Below, piece by piece: positions 19,526 to 29,725 of a DNA stretch of 64,000 bases; position 1 is the first letter of the stretch, and each line of letters opens with the position of its first letter. The stretch comes from Chloroflexota bacterium (GTDB lineage Bacteria > Chloroflexota > Anaerolineae > J036 > Brachytrichaceae), in contig JAMCQN010000151.1 in NCBI GenBank assembly GCA_023382055.1, positions 62,001 to 126,000 of the forward strand, read 5' to 3'. Under the pieces are notes generated by a model that saw only the letters and a list, made by a program, of their open reading frames with translations, did not search any database and was not told where the DNA came from. The position numbers and the translations under genes were made by a program.

Positions 19526-20761
19526 ATGCCGCTGGATGTAGCACAACTTATTCCGCAACTGCGCCAGATGTCTGCGCAGTCAACCGAGATGCGCCAGTGG
19601 CGCCTGCAGCGCGCCACGGAGATGCGGCGTGTTTTCCAACCAGCCTTTGACGTTTCAGTCATCGATGCGGCGCAGGCGAAAATAGACCGCTTGCAGGATG
19701 TGCGATGGAGCGCAGCCCGTTTTAATGCCGGGGAACGGCTGAACCAGTTTTATGAGATCGGCGAAGAACCTAAGGATTATGCGCTGATTTCGTCGGACGG
19801 TTCGCAGATCATGCCCGACCGCCACAAGGCAGTTCAATACGCGGCTATCCAGGTCGCCAGCGCGTGTATCGTCTATGGCCAGTCGGGCAAGACTCCGGAT
19901 GTGGAGCGCGCGCTGAAAGCGGCGCAGCATAAACACATCCGATTCCTGGGCGAAGTCGAGCTGTACGATGAGTCGACTGGCGACCTGATATCGCCCGGCG
20001 AAATCAGCGCAGAGCGCGACCTGCTGGAGATCGAGCAACTGGCAGATCAGTGCCAACGCTTTTACTCGGCAGGTCTCCGCCCTATCGCCGTCGCTGATGG
20101 ATCGCTCGTGCCATTCTCTCTATTGAACGAGCCATTTGTGCGCAACAATGCGCCGCGTGCGACCGAGCAGTTGGAGCGCATCAACCGCGCATTCGACCGG
20201 ATGCGCAACTGCGGCGCCATTGTTGCCGGCTATATCGAACGGCCGAACAGCAACACCGTGGCGCGCGCTTGCGCACTGGCGGATATTCCAGCGGAAGTCA
20301 TCGATGACGACGCGCAACTGCGCCAGCACCTGCGCAGACTCGAACAGAATATGCGCGGTATCACAGACCGAACACTGCTGGAATCCATATTGCCCGCCAA
20401 CCAGCGCACGGCGTTGTTTCAACCGTCCTGGCTGATAAATGCACCCGCCTATCTTGGACGTTCGGGCCACACCATGGTGGGTTGCTACCTGGCGATCGGC
20501 CCCAGCGCACCGCTTATCGCCCGACTGGAGATGCCGTCCTGGTGCGCGGCGCCGGAACAGGTGGGTGTCCTGTCCCGTATCATGGTCAGGCACACGCACA
20601 TGGGCGGAGGCTATCCATTGTGTCTGAAAGCGGCTCATGAAGAAGCCGTGTTAGCCCATTCAGATGAACAAGCCATCGACCGTATCATTCAACGCAACCT
20701 GATCGATCAGGGCATCATGGCGAGACCTTCATCCAAACAGGAAGCAAAGGAAAAACGATAG
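19526..20761 (+). CDS. nurA: NurA-domain nuclease
   Basis: YALISSDGSQIMPDRHKAVQYAAIQV and PIAVADGSLVPFSLL acidic motifs; herA lies two genes downstream; start revised to ATG 19526 (track start is GTG 19508). Confidence 0.82.
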   Translation: MPLDVAQLIPQLRQMSAQSTEMRQWRLQRATEMRRVFQPAFDVSVIDAAQAKIDRLQDVRWSAARFNAGERLNQFYEIGEEPKDYALISSDGSQIMPDRHKAVQYAAIQVASACIVYGQSGKTPDVERALKAAQHKHIRFLGEVELYDESTGDLISPGEISAERDLLEIEQLADQCQRFYSAGLRPIAVADGSLVPFSLLNEPFVRNNAPRATEQLERINRAFDRMRNCGAIVAGYIERPNSNTVARACALADIPAEVIDDDAQLRQHLRRLEQNMRGITDRTLLESILPANQRTALFQPSWLINAPAYLGRSGHTMVGCYLAIGPSAPLIARLEMPSWCAAPEQVGVLSRIMVRHTHMGGGYPLCLKAAHEEAVLAHSDEQAIDRIIQRNLIDQGIMARPSSKQEAKEKR

Positions 20762-21382
20762 ATGATTATCGGCAAGGTACTTCACGCCAACATGCAGACT
20801 TTTGTATTCGGCACGCGCATACCGGAGAGCGATGTCCCCACCTTCGGCGCGCTGGTGCAGACGCGCAACCCGTATCGACAGACCACCATTTACGGGTTGA
20901 TCTACGACATAGCGCTAAAGGACGATGAGCGGGGTATGGTGAAGCTGCTGTCGGTAGCCGATGATGCTCGCGATGAAGACATCGAATGGCTGCGCAGCCA
21001 GTTGATACCGCTGGAGGTCAGTGTGTTGTGCGTCGGGTATCAGGACCAGGCGGACCGCCCCATAATGCATGGACTGCCCCCGCAACCTCCCATTGCCCTG
21101 CATGGCATAGAATGCTGCGATACAAGCGAGATCATCGCCTTCACAGAAAAGCTGGACTTTTTCCGCCTGGTGCTTGAATCGCGCGACGTTCCCTGCGATG
21201 AGTTGCTGGCTGCGGCCATCCGCCTGGGCATCGGCGCAAGAAACAGAAGCCGGCAGAAGGATTTTGCGCTGGCATGCGGGCGCGAGCTGGCGCGCCTGCT
21301 GGTGAATGATGGATCAAGGCTGGAAGGCTTGTTAAGACGCCTGCAATACTCAACCACGAGTGAGTCAGTCGCGGGAAGCTGA
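20762..21382 (+). CDS. Uncharacterised protein with HAS-barrel-like N-terminus, between nurA and herA
   Basis: MIIGKVLHANMQTFVFGTRIPESDVPTFGALVQTRNPYRQTTIYGLIYDI resembles the N-terminal barrel of HerA/ATP-synthase-type proteins; ATG directly abuts the nurA stop. Confidence 0.6.
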   Translation: MIIGKVLHANMQTFVFGTRIPESDVPTFGALVQTRNPYRQTTIYGLIYDIALKDDERGMVKLLSVADDARDEDIEWLRSQLIPLEVSVLCVGYQDQADRPIMHGLPPQPPIALHGIECCDTSEIIAFTEKLDFFRLVLESRDVPCDELLAAAIRLGIGARNRSRQKDFALACGRELARLLVNDGSRLEGLLRRLQYSTTSESVAGS

Positions 21383-21384
21383 GT

Positions 21385-23079
21385 GTGGATATGATCGACA
21401 ACCTTTTATCGGATCTGAATCCGTTGATACCGCTGGAGCGTGCCCGGACGCCGGGCAGACGCGATCGGCTGGGCATTGTCGTGGGCGGATCGTTGAACGA
21501 CGGCCTGGACATCAAAATCGACCGCGAGACAATCATCGAGGGTCTTGCGGTCGGCAGCTACGTCACCATTGAAGGTCAGACCGAACGCCGGTTTTTCGGA
21601 TTAGTCACTGACATCATGCTGGACTCCGTCGATGCGAATATACAAAGGATGCCGCCGGCGCTGGACGATTTCGTCACGCAGGTTTATCGCGGCACAGCCG
21701 TCTATGGCGTGCTGCACGTAAAGCCCATGCTGGTTCTGGAGAAAGGCAACGCGGAGCCAAAACCAATCAAGACAGTGCCGGCGCACTTCACGGCGGCGTA
21801 TCGAGCGACGCCGGAGGAAGTGCAGGAGATATTCGCAGCCGAGGGCAAAGGGAGCTATGAGATCGGCCAGTCAGTCGATGATGAATCCATCAAGATCAAC
21901 CTCAACCTGGAGCAATTCGTCGAGCGGTCCAGCGCGGTGTTCGGGCGCAGTGGCACGGGTAAAACTTTCCTCGCCCTGCCCCTGCTCGCCAGCATCATCA
22001 AACAGGACGTCGCATCGGTGTTGATCTTCGACATGCACAACGACTATGGGTATACGCTCAAGGGCGACAAGTCCAGGCACTTTAAGGGACTCAAGCAACT
22101 GTCGGCCATCAGCTCTCGCGTAGCGGTCGTCACGCTGGACGAAGAGTCCTCCCGAACGCGCCACGCCGGCTACGAATTCGCGCTCAACATCGGGTATGGT
22201 CAGATCGAGCCGGAGGATCTCGAGATGCTGCAGAGCGTGCTGAGTCTGTCGGATGTGCAGGTCAATGCGCTGTTTGCGCTCAGCCGCAAGTTTCCGCGTG
22301 AGTGGGTGCACAAACTCATGAGCGATGACGATGACGCTGAGGTCAAGGAAATGCTCGAGGGCAACAAGATCGCCGACGGCACATATTATGCGATCCAGCG
22401 CAAGTTGAAGCGGCTCTTGAAGTTCGGCTTTATACGCGAACAGGCTACAGAAAACTTTGTCGAGCGCATCGTGAATTACCTGACGCGCGGCGAGAACGTC
22501 GTCGTCGAGTTCGGCCGATATGGCAATGACCTGCCGGCATACGTTTTCGTGGCGAATTACATCACCCGCCGCATTCACGAGCGATATGTAGCCATGAAAG
22601 AGGCTGCCGAGGGCGGCGGCGTTGAACCGCGCCAACTGGTCATCGCCGTCGAAGAGGCGCACAAATTCCTCGATCCAGCCGTCGCGGGTCTCACAATCTT
22701 TGGAACTATCGCCCGTGAACTTCGCAAATACAACGTCACCCTGTTGATCGTCGATCAGCGCCCCAGCCAGATCGATGCCGAGGTCATGTCGCAGATTGGC
22801 ACTCGTATCACCTGCGCGCTCAGCGACGAAAAAGACATCAGCGCTGTCTTTACCGGCATGAGCGGCGGGCAGCAATTGCGCAGCGTACTCGCCTCGCTGG
22901 ACAGCAAACAGCAGGCGCTCATCATGGGACATGCCGTGCCAATGCCGGTGGTCGTCAAAACCCGCGAGTACGGCCAGGCGGTGTACATGGAATACGCCGG
23001 CTCGTTGAAATCGCCGGCTGAACAGCATGCCAGCAACCAGCGCAAGTTGGGGCGCAGTGACGACGAAGGTCTGATCTGA
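21385..23079 (+). CDS. herA: HerA-like ATPase/helicase (DUF87)
   Basis: AVFGRSGTGKTFLALPLLASII (Walker A), VLIFDMHNDYG, VIAVEEAHKFLDP (Walker B), VDQRPSQIDAEVMSQIGTRI; GTG start. Confidence 0.9.
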   Translation: MDMIDNLLSDLNPLIPLERARTPGRRDRLGIVVGGSLNDGLDIKIDRETIIEGLAVGSYVTIEGQTERRFFGLVTDIMLDSVDANIQRMPPALDDFVTQVYRGTAVYGVLHVKPMLVLEKGNAEPKPIKTVPAHFTAAYRATPEEVQEIFAAEGKGSYEIGQSVDDESIKINLNLEQFVERSSAVFGRSGTGKTFLALPLLASIIKQDVASVLIFDMHNDYGYTLKGDKSRHFKGLKQLSAISSRVAVVTLDEESSRTRHAGYEFALNIGYGQIEPEDLEMLQSVLSLSDVQVNALFALSRKFPREWVHKLMSDDDDAEVKEMLEGNKIADGTYYAIQRKLKRLLKFGFIREQATENFVERIVNYLTRGENVVVEFGRYGNDLPAYVFVANYITRRIHERYVAMKEAAEGGGVEPRQLVIAVEEAHKFLDPAVAGLTIFGTIARELRKYNVTLLIVDQRPSQIDAEVMSQIGTRITCALSDEKDISAVFTGMSGGQQLRSVLASLDSKQQALIMGHAVPMPVVVKTREYGQAVYMEYAGSLKSPAEQHASNQRKLGRSDDEGLI

Positions 23080-23088
23080 TCACCACCG

Positions 23089-24744
23089 ATGAGCATACGC
23101 GTCGCGCGCCTGTCTTATGCCTACCGCAACCGCGCCGAACAGGCCTTAACCGATATCTCGGCTGAGTTCAAACCCGGTGAGGTCACGCTGATTGCCGGAG
23201 CAAGCGGCTGCGGTAAAACAACCCTGATCCGATGCATCAACGGGTTGATTCCGCAGAGCTACACCGCCGGCCGGCTCAGCGGAGAAGTGACACTCTTCGG
23301 CAGGAATAATGCGGTGATGCAACTAGCGGAGATATCGCAGGTTGTCGGCGCCGTACTGCAGGACCCGGAACGCCAGATCGTAGCAACGGAGGTGATGAAC
23401 GAGATCGCATTCGGCCTGGAGAACCTGGGCCTGCCGCGCGACGAGATACGCGCGCGCATCATCAAGACAGCGGAACTGCTGCATATCGAGCCGTTGCTGG
23501 CGCGGCAGACCTTTTTGTTGAGCGGAGGAGAAAAACAGAAGGTGGCTCTGGCGGGGGTACTCGCCATGCGACCGCGCGCCATCCTTCTGGACGAACCGCT
23601 GGCTTCGCTCGATACCGCTTCCGGCCATGAGGCTTTATTGTTGATGCGCGAACTAGCGGATAGCGGTATCGCGATCGTCATCATCGAGCATCGCGTCGAG
23701 GATGTGCTTGAGATCCGACCCGAACACTGCGTGTATATGAACGCAGGCCGCATCGTATATGACGGCGATGTTCCCGGTCTTATGCAAGCTGTCGATTGGC
23801 GCGAGATCAAACTACCCGCGCCGGTGGTTATCCGGAAAATACGATCGCGCCATGACCAGCATGTAGAACCACCTGTGTTTGCGCGCACTAACAGTGCGGC
23901 ACCGCCGCTCATCGAGTTTCGCGGGGTCGGTTTCCGATATGAGGACGGCCCTGAAATCCTCCATGATGTCTCGTTTGCGGTCAGGCCTGGCGACATCATG
24001 GCAGTCATCGGTCCAAACGGCGCCGGCAAGACGACGTTGATGAAGCATGCCATCGGGCTGAACAGGCCGTCGCGCGGGCTGGTATTGATCGATCAGCAGG
24101 ACAGCAGGCAGATGAGCGTTGCACAGATCGCGCGCACGGTGGGCTATGTTTTCCAGAGCCCCAGCCACATGCTGTTTGCCCCGACGGTGCGCGAAGAGTT
24201 AAGTTTCGGCCCGCACAACATCGGGATGGACAAAGAGACGATTTCAGCGAACCTGTCGCGCGCGCTGGACGCCGTCAACCTCCCTGACAGCGCCGAACTG
24301 GCGCCACTCGCCATGAGCTTTGGGCAGCAGAAACGCATCAGCATTGCCAGCATCTTGACCATGAGCCCGCGAGTTCTGGTCATGGATGAGCCCACTGCCG
24401 GTCAGGATTATGCGAACTACACCCACTTCATGGACGATATCGTGTCGCGAATTCGCGCGGATACCGAGACAGGCGCCGGTTATTTCAAAGCGCTCATTTT
24501 CATCACACACGACCTCGACCTCGCGATTGCTTATGCCAATCGAATCGTTATGGTTGTTGAAGGTCAAATCGCCGCCGATGGCGCACCGCATGAGGTATTG
24601 CGCGACGAGTCATTGCTGGCACGCAGTCGTGTACGATCGACATCGCTGTTGAAAGCCAACCTGGGAATGCTGGATCGGTGCCAGCGTTTCATGTCAGCCG
24701 CGAGACTGGCCGGCCTGGCGACTTTGCAGGACGGCCCAGCATGA
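23089..24744 (+). CDS. ECF-type transporter ATPase with two fused ABC domains
   Basis: Two Walker A motifs (GASGCGKTTLIRC, GPNGAGKTTLMKH) and signature regions (LLSGGEKQKVALAGVL; AMSFGQQKRISIASIL). Confidence 0.92.
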   Translation: MSIRVARLSYAYRNRAEQALTDISAEFKPGEVTLIAGASGCGKTTLIRCINGLIPQSYTAGRLSGEVTLFGRNNAVMQLAEISQVVGAVLQDPERQIVATEVMNEIAFGLENLGLPRDEIRARIIKTAELLHIEPLLARQTFLLSGGEKQKVALAGVLAMRPRAILLDEPLASLDTASGHEALLLMRELADSGIAIVIIEHRVEDVLEIRPEHCVYMNAGRIVYDGDVPGLMQAVDWREIKLPAPVVIRKIRSRHDQHVEPPVFARTNSAAPPLIEFRGVGFRYEDGPEILHDVSFAVRPGDIMAVIGPNGAGKTTLMKHAIGLNRPSRGLVLIDQQDSRQMSVAQIARTVGYVFQSPSHMLFAPTVREELSFGPHNIGMDKETISANLSRALDAVNLPDSAELAPLAMSFGQQKRISIASILTMSPRVLVMDEPTAGQDYANYTHFMDDIVSRIRADTETGAGYFKALIFITHDLDLAIAYANRIVMVVEGQIAADGAPHEVLRDESLLARSRVRSTSLLKANLGMLDRCQRFMSAARLAGLATLQDGPA

Positions 24745-25586
24745 TTGCAGCCTGGAGATACAAACCTCGATCGACAGTGATCCAGCGGCTCGACCCGCGG
24801 GCGCGCATGATCTTTTATTTGTGCTTCCTGTTCAGCGTCTTCATGTTTTGGGATGTGCGCATTCTCCTGCTATTTCTACTCGTGACCGTCATCACCATCC
24901 TGGCAGCCGGGCTGTCCTGGCGTGAAACTCGTCGCACCTGGTTGTTCCTGGGTGGTTTTATCAGTTTTTATGCCCTGGTGACACTCATCACGGGGCAGGT
25001 CGGAGGGCAGTTTTACAGGGTTGAACACGTCATCGCAGCAATCCAGGCTCCTTTCACGCTGTTGGGATGGCAACCCACCCTCAGTATCAGTATAGAAAGG
25101 ATCTTCCTTGCCTTGAGTCAGCTTGTGCGCGTGGCGAGTATCGCCGCCATGACGATCCTGATACCATACACATTCGACCCGGCCTTATATGGAATTACCT
25201 TCCGTCGGTTGGGATTGCCCGATAAACTGGCCTTCGCTCTGGACCTGACGATGCGCTTTGTCCCCAGCTTGAGTCGCGACTTCGCCATGACGATGGACGC
25301 ACAGAAAGCGCGGGGTTACGAGTTGGAGCGTCGTGAAGGAGGTTTAGCAGGCCAGGCGCGAAAACTCGCGCCGCTCTTAGTTCCGGTCATTGTCCACAGC
25401 ATTATCAGCGCGGAAGAAATCACCGACGCCATGGATTTGCGCGCTTTCGGAACGCAACCGCGCACATGGCTACGTGTGCTGAAATTCAACCGGCTCGATT
25501 ACGCAGTCGTCGCGCTCGGTCTCCTGATGCTCGCTGCTTCTGCGGGCGCTAATCTGCTGGGCTATGCGCGATTCTGGGCGCCCTGA
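24741..25586 (+). CDS. ECF transporter transmembrane component (EcfT/CbiQ-like)
   Basis: Start at ATG 24741 overlaps the ATPase stop (ATGA); LDPRARMIFYLCFL; TMDAQKARGYELERREG (EcfT A-x-x-A-R-G motif). Confidence 0.88.
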   Translation: MIAAWRYKPRSTVIQRLDPRARMIFYLCFLFSVFMFWDVRILLLFLLVTVITILAAGLSWRETRRTWLFLGGFISFYALVTLITGQVGGQFYRVEHVIAAIQAPFTLLGWQPTLSISIERIFLALSQLVRVASIAAMTILIPYTFDPALYGITFRRLGLPDKLAFALDLTMRFVPSLSRDFAMTMDAQKARGYELERREGGLAGQARKLAPLLVPVIVHSIISAEEITDAMDLRAFGTQPRTWLRVLKFNRLDYAVVALGLLMLAASAGANLLGYARFWAP

Positions 25587-25591
25587 CCGCA

Positions 25592-26368
25592 CTATCTCAA
25601 AATCTGATTGAGGAATGTCTGCGTGCGTTCTTCGCGTGGACTTGAGAAGAATTGCTCGGGCGAGTTCTGCTCCACGATGACGCCTTTATCCATGAAGATG
25701 ACTTCATCCGCGGCATTGCGCGCGAAGCCCATTTCATGAGTCACCACAACCATGGTCATGCCTTCATGCGCCAGCTCCAGCATGACATCAAGCACTTCCT
25801 TGATCATCTCCGGGTCGAGGGCCGAGGTTGGTTCGTCGAACAGCATGACTTTCGGATTCATCGCCAACGCCCGCGCTATCGCAACGCGCTGTTGTTGTCC
25901 ACCTGACAGTTGTCCGGGGTAATTGTCCGCCTTCTCGGGGATGCCAACCCGTTCCAACTGCTTGCGAGCCATGCGCCCCGCTTCATCTTCGTTCCGCCTG
26001 CGCACGATTCGCTGCGCAAGCATGATATTGTCCAAAGCTGTGAGATGCGGGAAGAGGTTGAACTGCTGGAATACCATGCCAACCTCGGCGCGAATGGCGT
26101 TGATGTCCTTATGGTTATGGGTCAGATGGATACCATCAACCCAGATCTCCCCACTCGTCGGCACTTCCAGATGGTTGATGCAGCGCAAGACCGTGGACTT
26201 ACCCGAACCACTTGGACCGATGATGACCAGTACCTTGCCCTGTTCAACCCGCAGTGACACGCCGTTAACCGCATCAACCCGGCCAAACTGTTTGACCAGG
26301 TTCTTGATGACGATCATCGGCTGTTTCGCATTAGGAACCGCGCCCATTCTTGCCCATCCTGTTTTCAA
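25592..26368 (-). CDS. Polar amino-acid ABC transporter ATP-binding protein (GlnQ-like)
   Basis: [56 protein letters not shown]. Confidence 0.95.
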   Translation of the reverse strand: MKTGWARMGAVPNAKQPMIVIKNLVKQFGRVDAVNGVSLRVEQGKVLVIIGPSGSGKSTVLRCINHLEVPTSGEIWVDGIHLTHNHKDINAIRAEVGMVFQQFNLFPHLTALDNIMLAQRIVRRRNEDEAGRMARKQLERVGIPEKADNYPGQLSGGQQQRVAIARALAMNPKVMLFDEPTSALDPEMIKEVLDVMLELAHEGMTMVVVTHEMGFARNAADEVIFMDKGVIVEQNSPEQFFSSPREERTQTFLNQILR

Positions 26369-27194
26369 ACCACTTGACGCCGAGTGAAAGGATTATCGTC
26401 ATTGTAAGGTACATGAACGCCAGTGTGTTGTAGGTCTCCGGGTAGCGGAAAGAGGCTGATACATACAGCCGGGCTTCCTGTGTTATATCGCGAACCCCCA
26501 GCACCGAAACCAGCGATGAGTCTTTCAGCATGGCAATGAAGTCATTGCCCAACGGCGGTAAAACCCGCCGAATGGCCTGCGGAAGAATGACGTAGCGCAT
26601 CGCCTGCACGTAGCTCATGCCCAGAGAGCGCGCTGCTTCCATTTGCCCACGGCCTATCGACTCGATGCCGGCGCGGAATGTCTCGGCTTCAAAGCCGCCA
26701 TAAGCCAGAGCCAGTGCGATCATGGCGCGCGCCAGCAGCGTAACATCCTGGGTATTCGAGGTGAGCATGAAGTTAGTCTCGCCCAGAACAGGAATGAGCG
26801 CCATGCCAATGGCATTCAATACCGTAAAAAATGCCGGCGTGAGAACAAAGGCGACATAAAAGATCTGCACAAGCATCGGCAGACCCCGGATAACTTGCAC
26901 GTACAGGGTAGCCAGGTTGAATATGAGGCGATTCCTGGATACACGGCCAAGCCCGGCGATCAGCCCTAGAATAATCGCGCAGGTAAACGCAACGAGTGTG
27001 ACGAAAATGGTCGTTACGATGCCTTGCGTTAACTTGCTCAGTATGACGGAGTAAAGTTCATTCGTCAGAAACTGGTATAGCAGTATGATGCCGGCCAGTA
27101 TGAGAAACAGCAACCACCACGGCAGCCGTGAAAGCCACTGCACGAAATTAGACTGGGTTGAGGTGCGTTTTGCGATACTTTGTGTTGCAGCCAT
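26331..27194 (-). CDS. Polar amino-acid ABC transporter permease
   Basis: [55 protein letters not shown] (EAA loop). Confidence 0.94.
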   Translation of the reverse strand: MAATQSIAKRTSTQSNFVQWLSRLPWWLLFLILAGIILLYQFLTNELYSVILSKLTQGIVTTIFVTLVAFTCAIILGLIAGLGRVSRNRLIFNLATLYVQVIRGLPMLVQIFYVAFVLTPAFFTVLNAIGMALIPVLGETNFMLTSNTQDVTLLARAMIALALAYGGFEAETFRAGIESIGRGQMEAARSLGMSYVQAMRYVILPQAIRRVLPPLGNDFIAMLKDSSLVSVLGVRDITQEARLYVSASFRYPETYNTLAFMYLTMTIILSLGVKWFENRMGKNGRGS

Positions 27195-27212
27195 GAATGC
27201 CTCGTTCAACAG

Positions 27213-27249
27213 GGAGACCTGCAAGGCCGCATGGGCCTTGCAGGTCTCT
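27213..27249 (-). promoter_or_regulatory. Intercistronic hairpin between the binding-protein and permease genes
   Basis: GAGACCTGCAAGGCC-GCATG-GGCCTTGCAGGTCTC, 15-bp perfect stem. Confidence 0.7.
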
Positions 27250-27305
27250 TGCTGACTCCCGCTATACGAGCACTATAGCGAGCGCCAGTTGACGCAGACA
27301 GCAGG

Positions 27306-28268
27306 TCATTTGCCCGGCGTGGCAGTCGGCGCGGCTGTCGGTCCTGGTTTGACCTCGTCATAAGTCATCTTGAACGACGGGCCGAACCATTTCTCGTTAA
27401 GCTTATTCAACGTGCCATCGCTCTTTATGGCCTCGATGGCGGCGTTAAACGGCTTTACGAGATCGGAACCCTTGGGATAAATAAACCCGAGCTGTTGACC
27501 GATGAGGGCGCCGTCTAGCAGCACTACCTTATCAGCATTGACACCCACATAACCTTGACCTGCCGTGTCATCGATGACGACCGCATCGGCATCCTTCGAA
27601 ATCAAGGCCTGTACGGCATCGCCAAAAGTATCGAAGGCGGTCACGCGGGATTCCCCAACCAACTTCACGGCTTCATCATAGTTCGTTGTGCCTTTCTGTG
27701 TAGCAACTTTGTAAGTCCCGCTCTTCAACTCATCTACAGTCTTGAATCGAGTTTCATCTTTGCGGACCAATACACGCTGATCGACCGCGATGTAACCTTC
27801 CGAGAAATCAACGACTTTGGCGCGCTCGTCGGTGATGGTGATACCGTCGGCGGCCATATCAAACTGACCGCCCGCGACTGCTGCGATCATGTTGTCCCAG
27901 GCGATTTCCTTAAAGGAAACTTTGCAGTTCAGGCGTTTGCACAGTTCAGCCAGGGTATCGTAGTCCCACCCTTCAGGCTTGCCATTGTCCAGGCGGATAT
28001 AGTTGAAAGGCAAGTAGGCGTCCTCAATCGCCACCGTAACGGTTCTGCCTTTCAGATCAGGCAGGCTTGATGTACTGTTCGAAGCAGCCGTAGTGGCAGT
28101 CGGCGCCGCGGCGGCTGTCGGGGCTTCGGTAGCCTTTGGCGCTGCTGTGGCTGCCGGCGCACTGGTGGGAGCGGGCGCAGGCGAAGCTGTCGGTGCAGCC
28201 GGCGCGGTGCACCCTGCTATGACTGTCGCAGCGACCGCTAACAGTCCTATCCAACGGAATGACTTCAT
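27306..28268 (-). CDS. Amino-acid ABC transporter substrate-binding lipoprotein (SBP_bac_3)
   Basis: Lipobox LLAVAATVIAGC, Ala/Pro/Thr-rich linker, then SBP_bac_3 features (AIEDAYLPFNY, GWDYDTLAELCKRLNCKVSF). Confidence 0.92.
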   Translation of the reverse strand: MKSFRWIGLLAVAATVIAGCTAPAAPTASPAPAPTSAPAATAAPKATEAPTAAAAPTATTAASNSTSSLPDLKGRTVTVAIEDAYLPFNYIRLDNGKPEGWDYDTLAELCKRLNCKVSFKEIAWDNMIAAVAGGQFDMAADGITITDERAKVVDFSEGYIAVDQRVLVRKDETRFKTVDELKSGTYKVATQKGTTNYDEAVKLVGESRVTAFDTFGDAVQALISKDADAVVIDDTAGQGYVGVNADKVVLLDGALIGQQLGFIYPKGSDLVKPFNAAIEAIKSDGTLNKLNEKWFGPSFKMTYDEVKPGPTAAPTATPGK

Positions 28269-28387
28269 GATATGGTTCTCCTCCTGAGAATGAAAAATAG
28301 GTGCGCCGTGTATACAGCGCACCTGGCTTGGGCGACAATTGTACAGCAACTCGATGCCCACCGAGTCTTCATGGGACAATTCGATTT

Positions 28388-29512
28388 ATGCTCATATTGC
28401 TTGATCTTGATGGAACGCTCATCCATGATCGCGCTTATCGCACGGCGATAGACACAGCGACAATCACATACGCGCGCCAAAACAACCTGCCTGAATATGC
28501 GCCAACCGATGAAGACGTGTTTGCGTCACATGCGCATGGCTATAGCAATGAATGGGATCTAGTGGCATTTCTGGCCGGCATTCTGCATCATGTATCCGTT
28601 ACCGATCCGATGCATCGCCCGGACTTCCAGGCCTGGACGCGCCGCACAGCCGCGTTCACCGGTTTACCTAACGAGCGCGCGAGAGACGCTCTACTCCAGG
28701 AAGTTGCACCCGATTTGTATCCGACCATCCATCGACTACTCGACAATGTGACCGATGTAGAGAATGCGCCGACAACGCGGATATTCGCCGAGATGATCCT
28801 GGGATCGCAGTTATTTGTTCAGCATTACGGCTTACCAACCGCATTGAATACGCCCTCGATGCTGGAAGCGCTGGATGAACCGCTCATCAACGACCGCAGC
28901 CGCGAGATCATCCGGTCACACCGGTCCTGCATATTTACGGCGCGCCCCAGCCTTCCGCCCGGGCACCAGCCCGGAAAACAAGGCCATAAAGTCGACGAAT
29001 CGCCGGTGCATCCACCGGAGGCTGAGATCGCGCTGCGGCAGTTAGGTCTGGAGTCGCTGCCCATGATTGCGCTGGGCCATGTGCAGTGGCTGGCAGACAT
29101 GCACCAGGAACGCGTTTATGACCTCACCAAACCGGGACCTGTGCAGGCATTGGCTGCATTTCCAGCGGCTGCCGGCGTGGATGAGGCAACATCCCTGCGA
29201 GCCGCTTACGCCCTCTGGAAAACGGGACAGATCGATGGTGTCTACCGGACAATCGCCGATGAACATATTTATGTGTTGGAAGACAATGCTGCCGGCGTGC
29301 GCGCAAGCCACACAGCCGCCGTATTACTGCGTGAAAGTGGTATTACAGTTACAGTGCATGGATTAGGCATATCGACTGCGCCGGTCAAACGCGCGGCGCT
29401 GGCGCCATATTGCGACGCGTTGTTCGACGATGTGAATGACGCTGTCGCTTATCTCGGCCAATTGCCCGGCGCCGGTGCGCCTGCTCCGACACCACATTCA
29501 ACGATGCGATGA
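28388..29512 (+). CDS. HAD-like phosphatase-family protein
   Basis: MLILLDLDGTLIHDR (HAD motif I); HIYVLEDNAAGVRASHTA late HAD motif. Confidence 0.65.
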   Translation: MLILLDLDGTLIHDRAYRTAIDTATITYARQNNLPEYAPTDEDVFASHAHGYSNEWDLVAFLAGILHHVSVTDPMHRPDFQAWTRRTAAFTGLPNERARDALLQEVAPDLYPTIHRLLDNVTDVENAPTTRIFAEMILGSQLFVQHYGLPTALNTPSMLEALDEPLINDRSREIIRSHRSCIFTARPSLPPGHQPGKQGHKVDESPVHPPEAEIALRQLGLESLPMIALGHVQWLADMHQERVYDLTKPGPVQALAAFPAAAGVDEATSLRAAYALWKTGQIDGVYRTIADEHIYVLEDNAAGVRASHTAAVLLRESGITVTVHGLGISTAPVKRAALAPYCDALFDDVNDAVAYLGQLPGAGAPAPTPHSTMR

Positions 29513-29725
29513 TCACCACTCGCAGGAACCGCCTTTTGAAATGAGCATCAACCGCCTGTGGGATGGCATCCTCGGCAGGAAACAAGCCGATGCGCTAGGT
29601 CCGCTGAGTTAACCTGTATTATCGCAACACCGTTATAATTCCGGTTGTGGCAGGCTCAATTTCGCCTTGACGCCACGTAAAGTTATATCCGAATGTAGTC
29701 GCAACTGAGGAAATAAAAAGAGGAC

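Noticed and set aside
21871-23028. 385-aa antisense ORF opposite herA
   Set aside because: Composition follows the reverse complement of a clear HerA coding frame; no domain motifs, typical shadow ORF in GC-rich DNA.
19526-23079. Calling nurA-X-herA a dedicated antiphage system
   Set aside because: No toxin/effector domain, mobile elements or other defense genes nearby; a housekeeping repair role is equally or more likely without experiments.
23259-24053. 264-aa antisense ORF within the ECF ATPase
   Set aside because: Ser/Arg/Thr-rich shadow of an ABC ATPase frame.
28080-28260. Ala/Pro/Thr-rich repeat in the binding lipoprotein as a tandem repeat element
   Set aside because: It is a normal low-complexity linker between lipobox and SBP domain, common in this class of lipoproteins.
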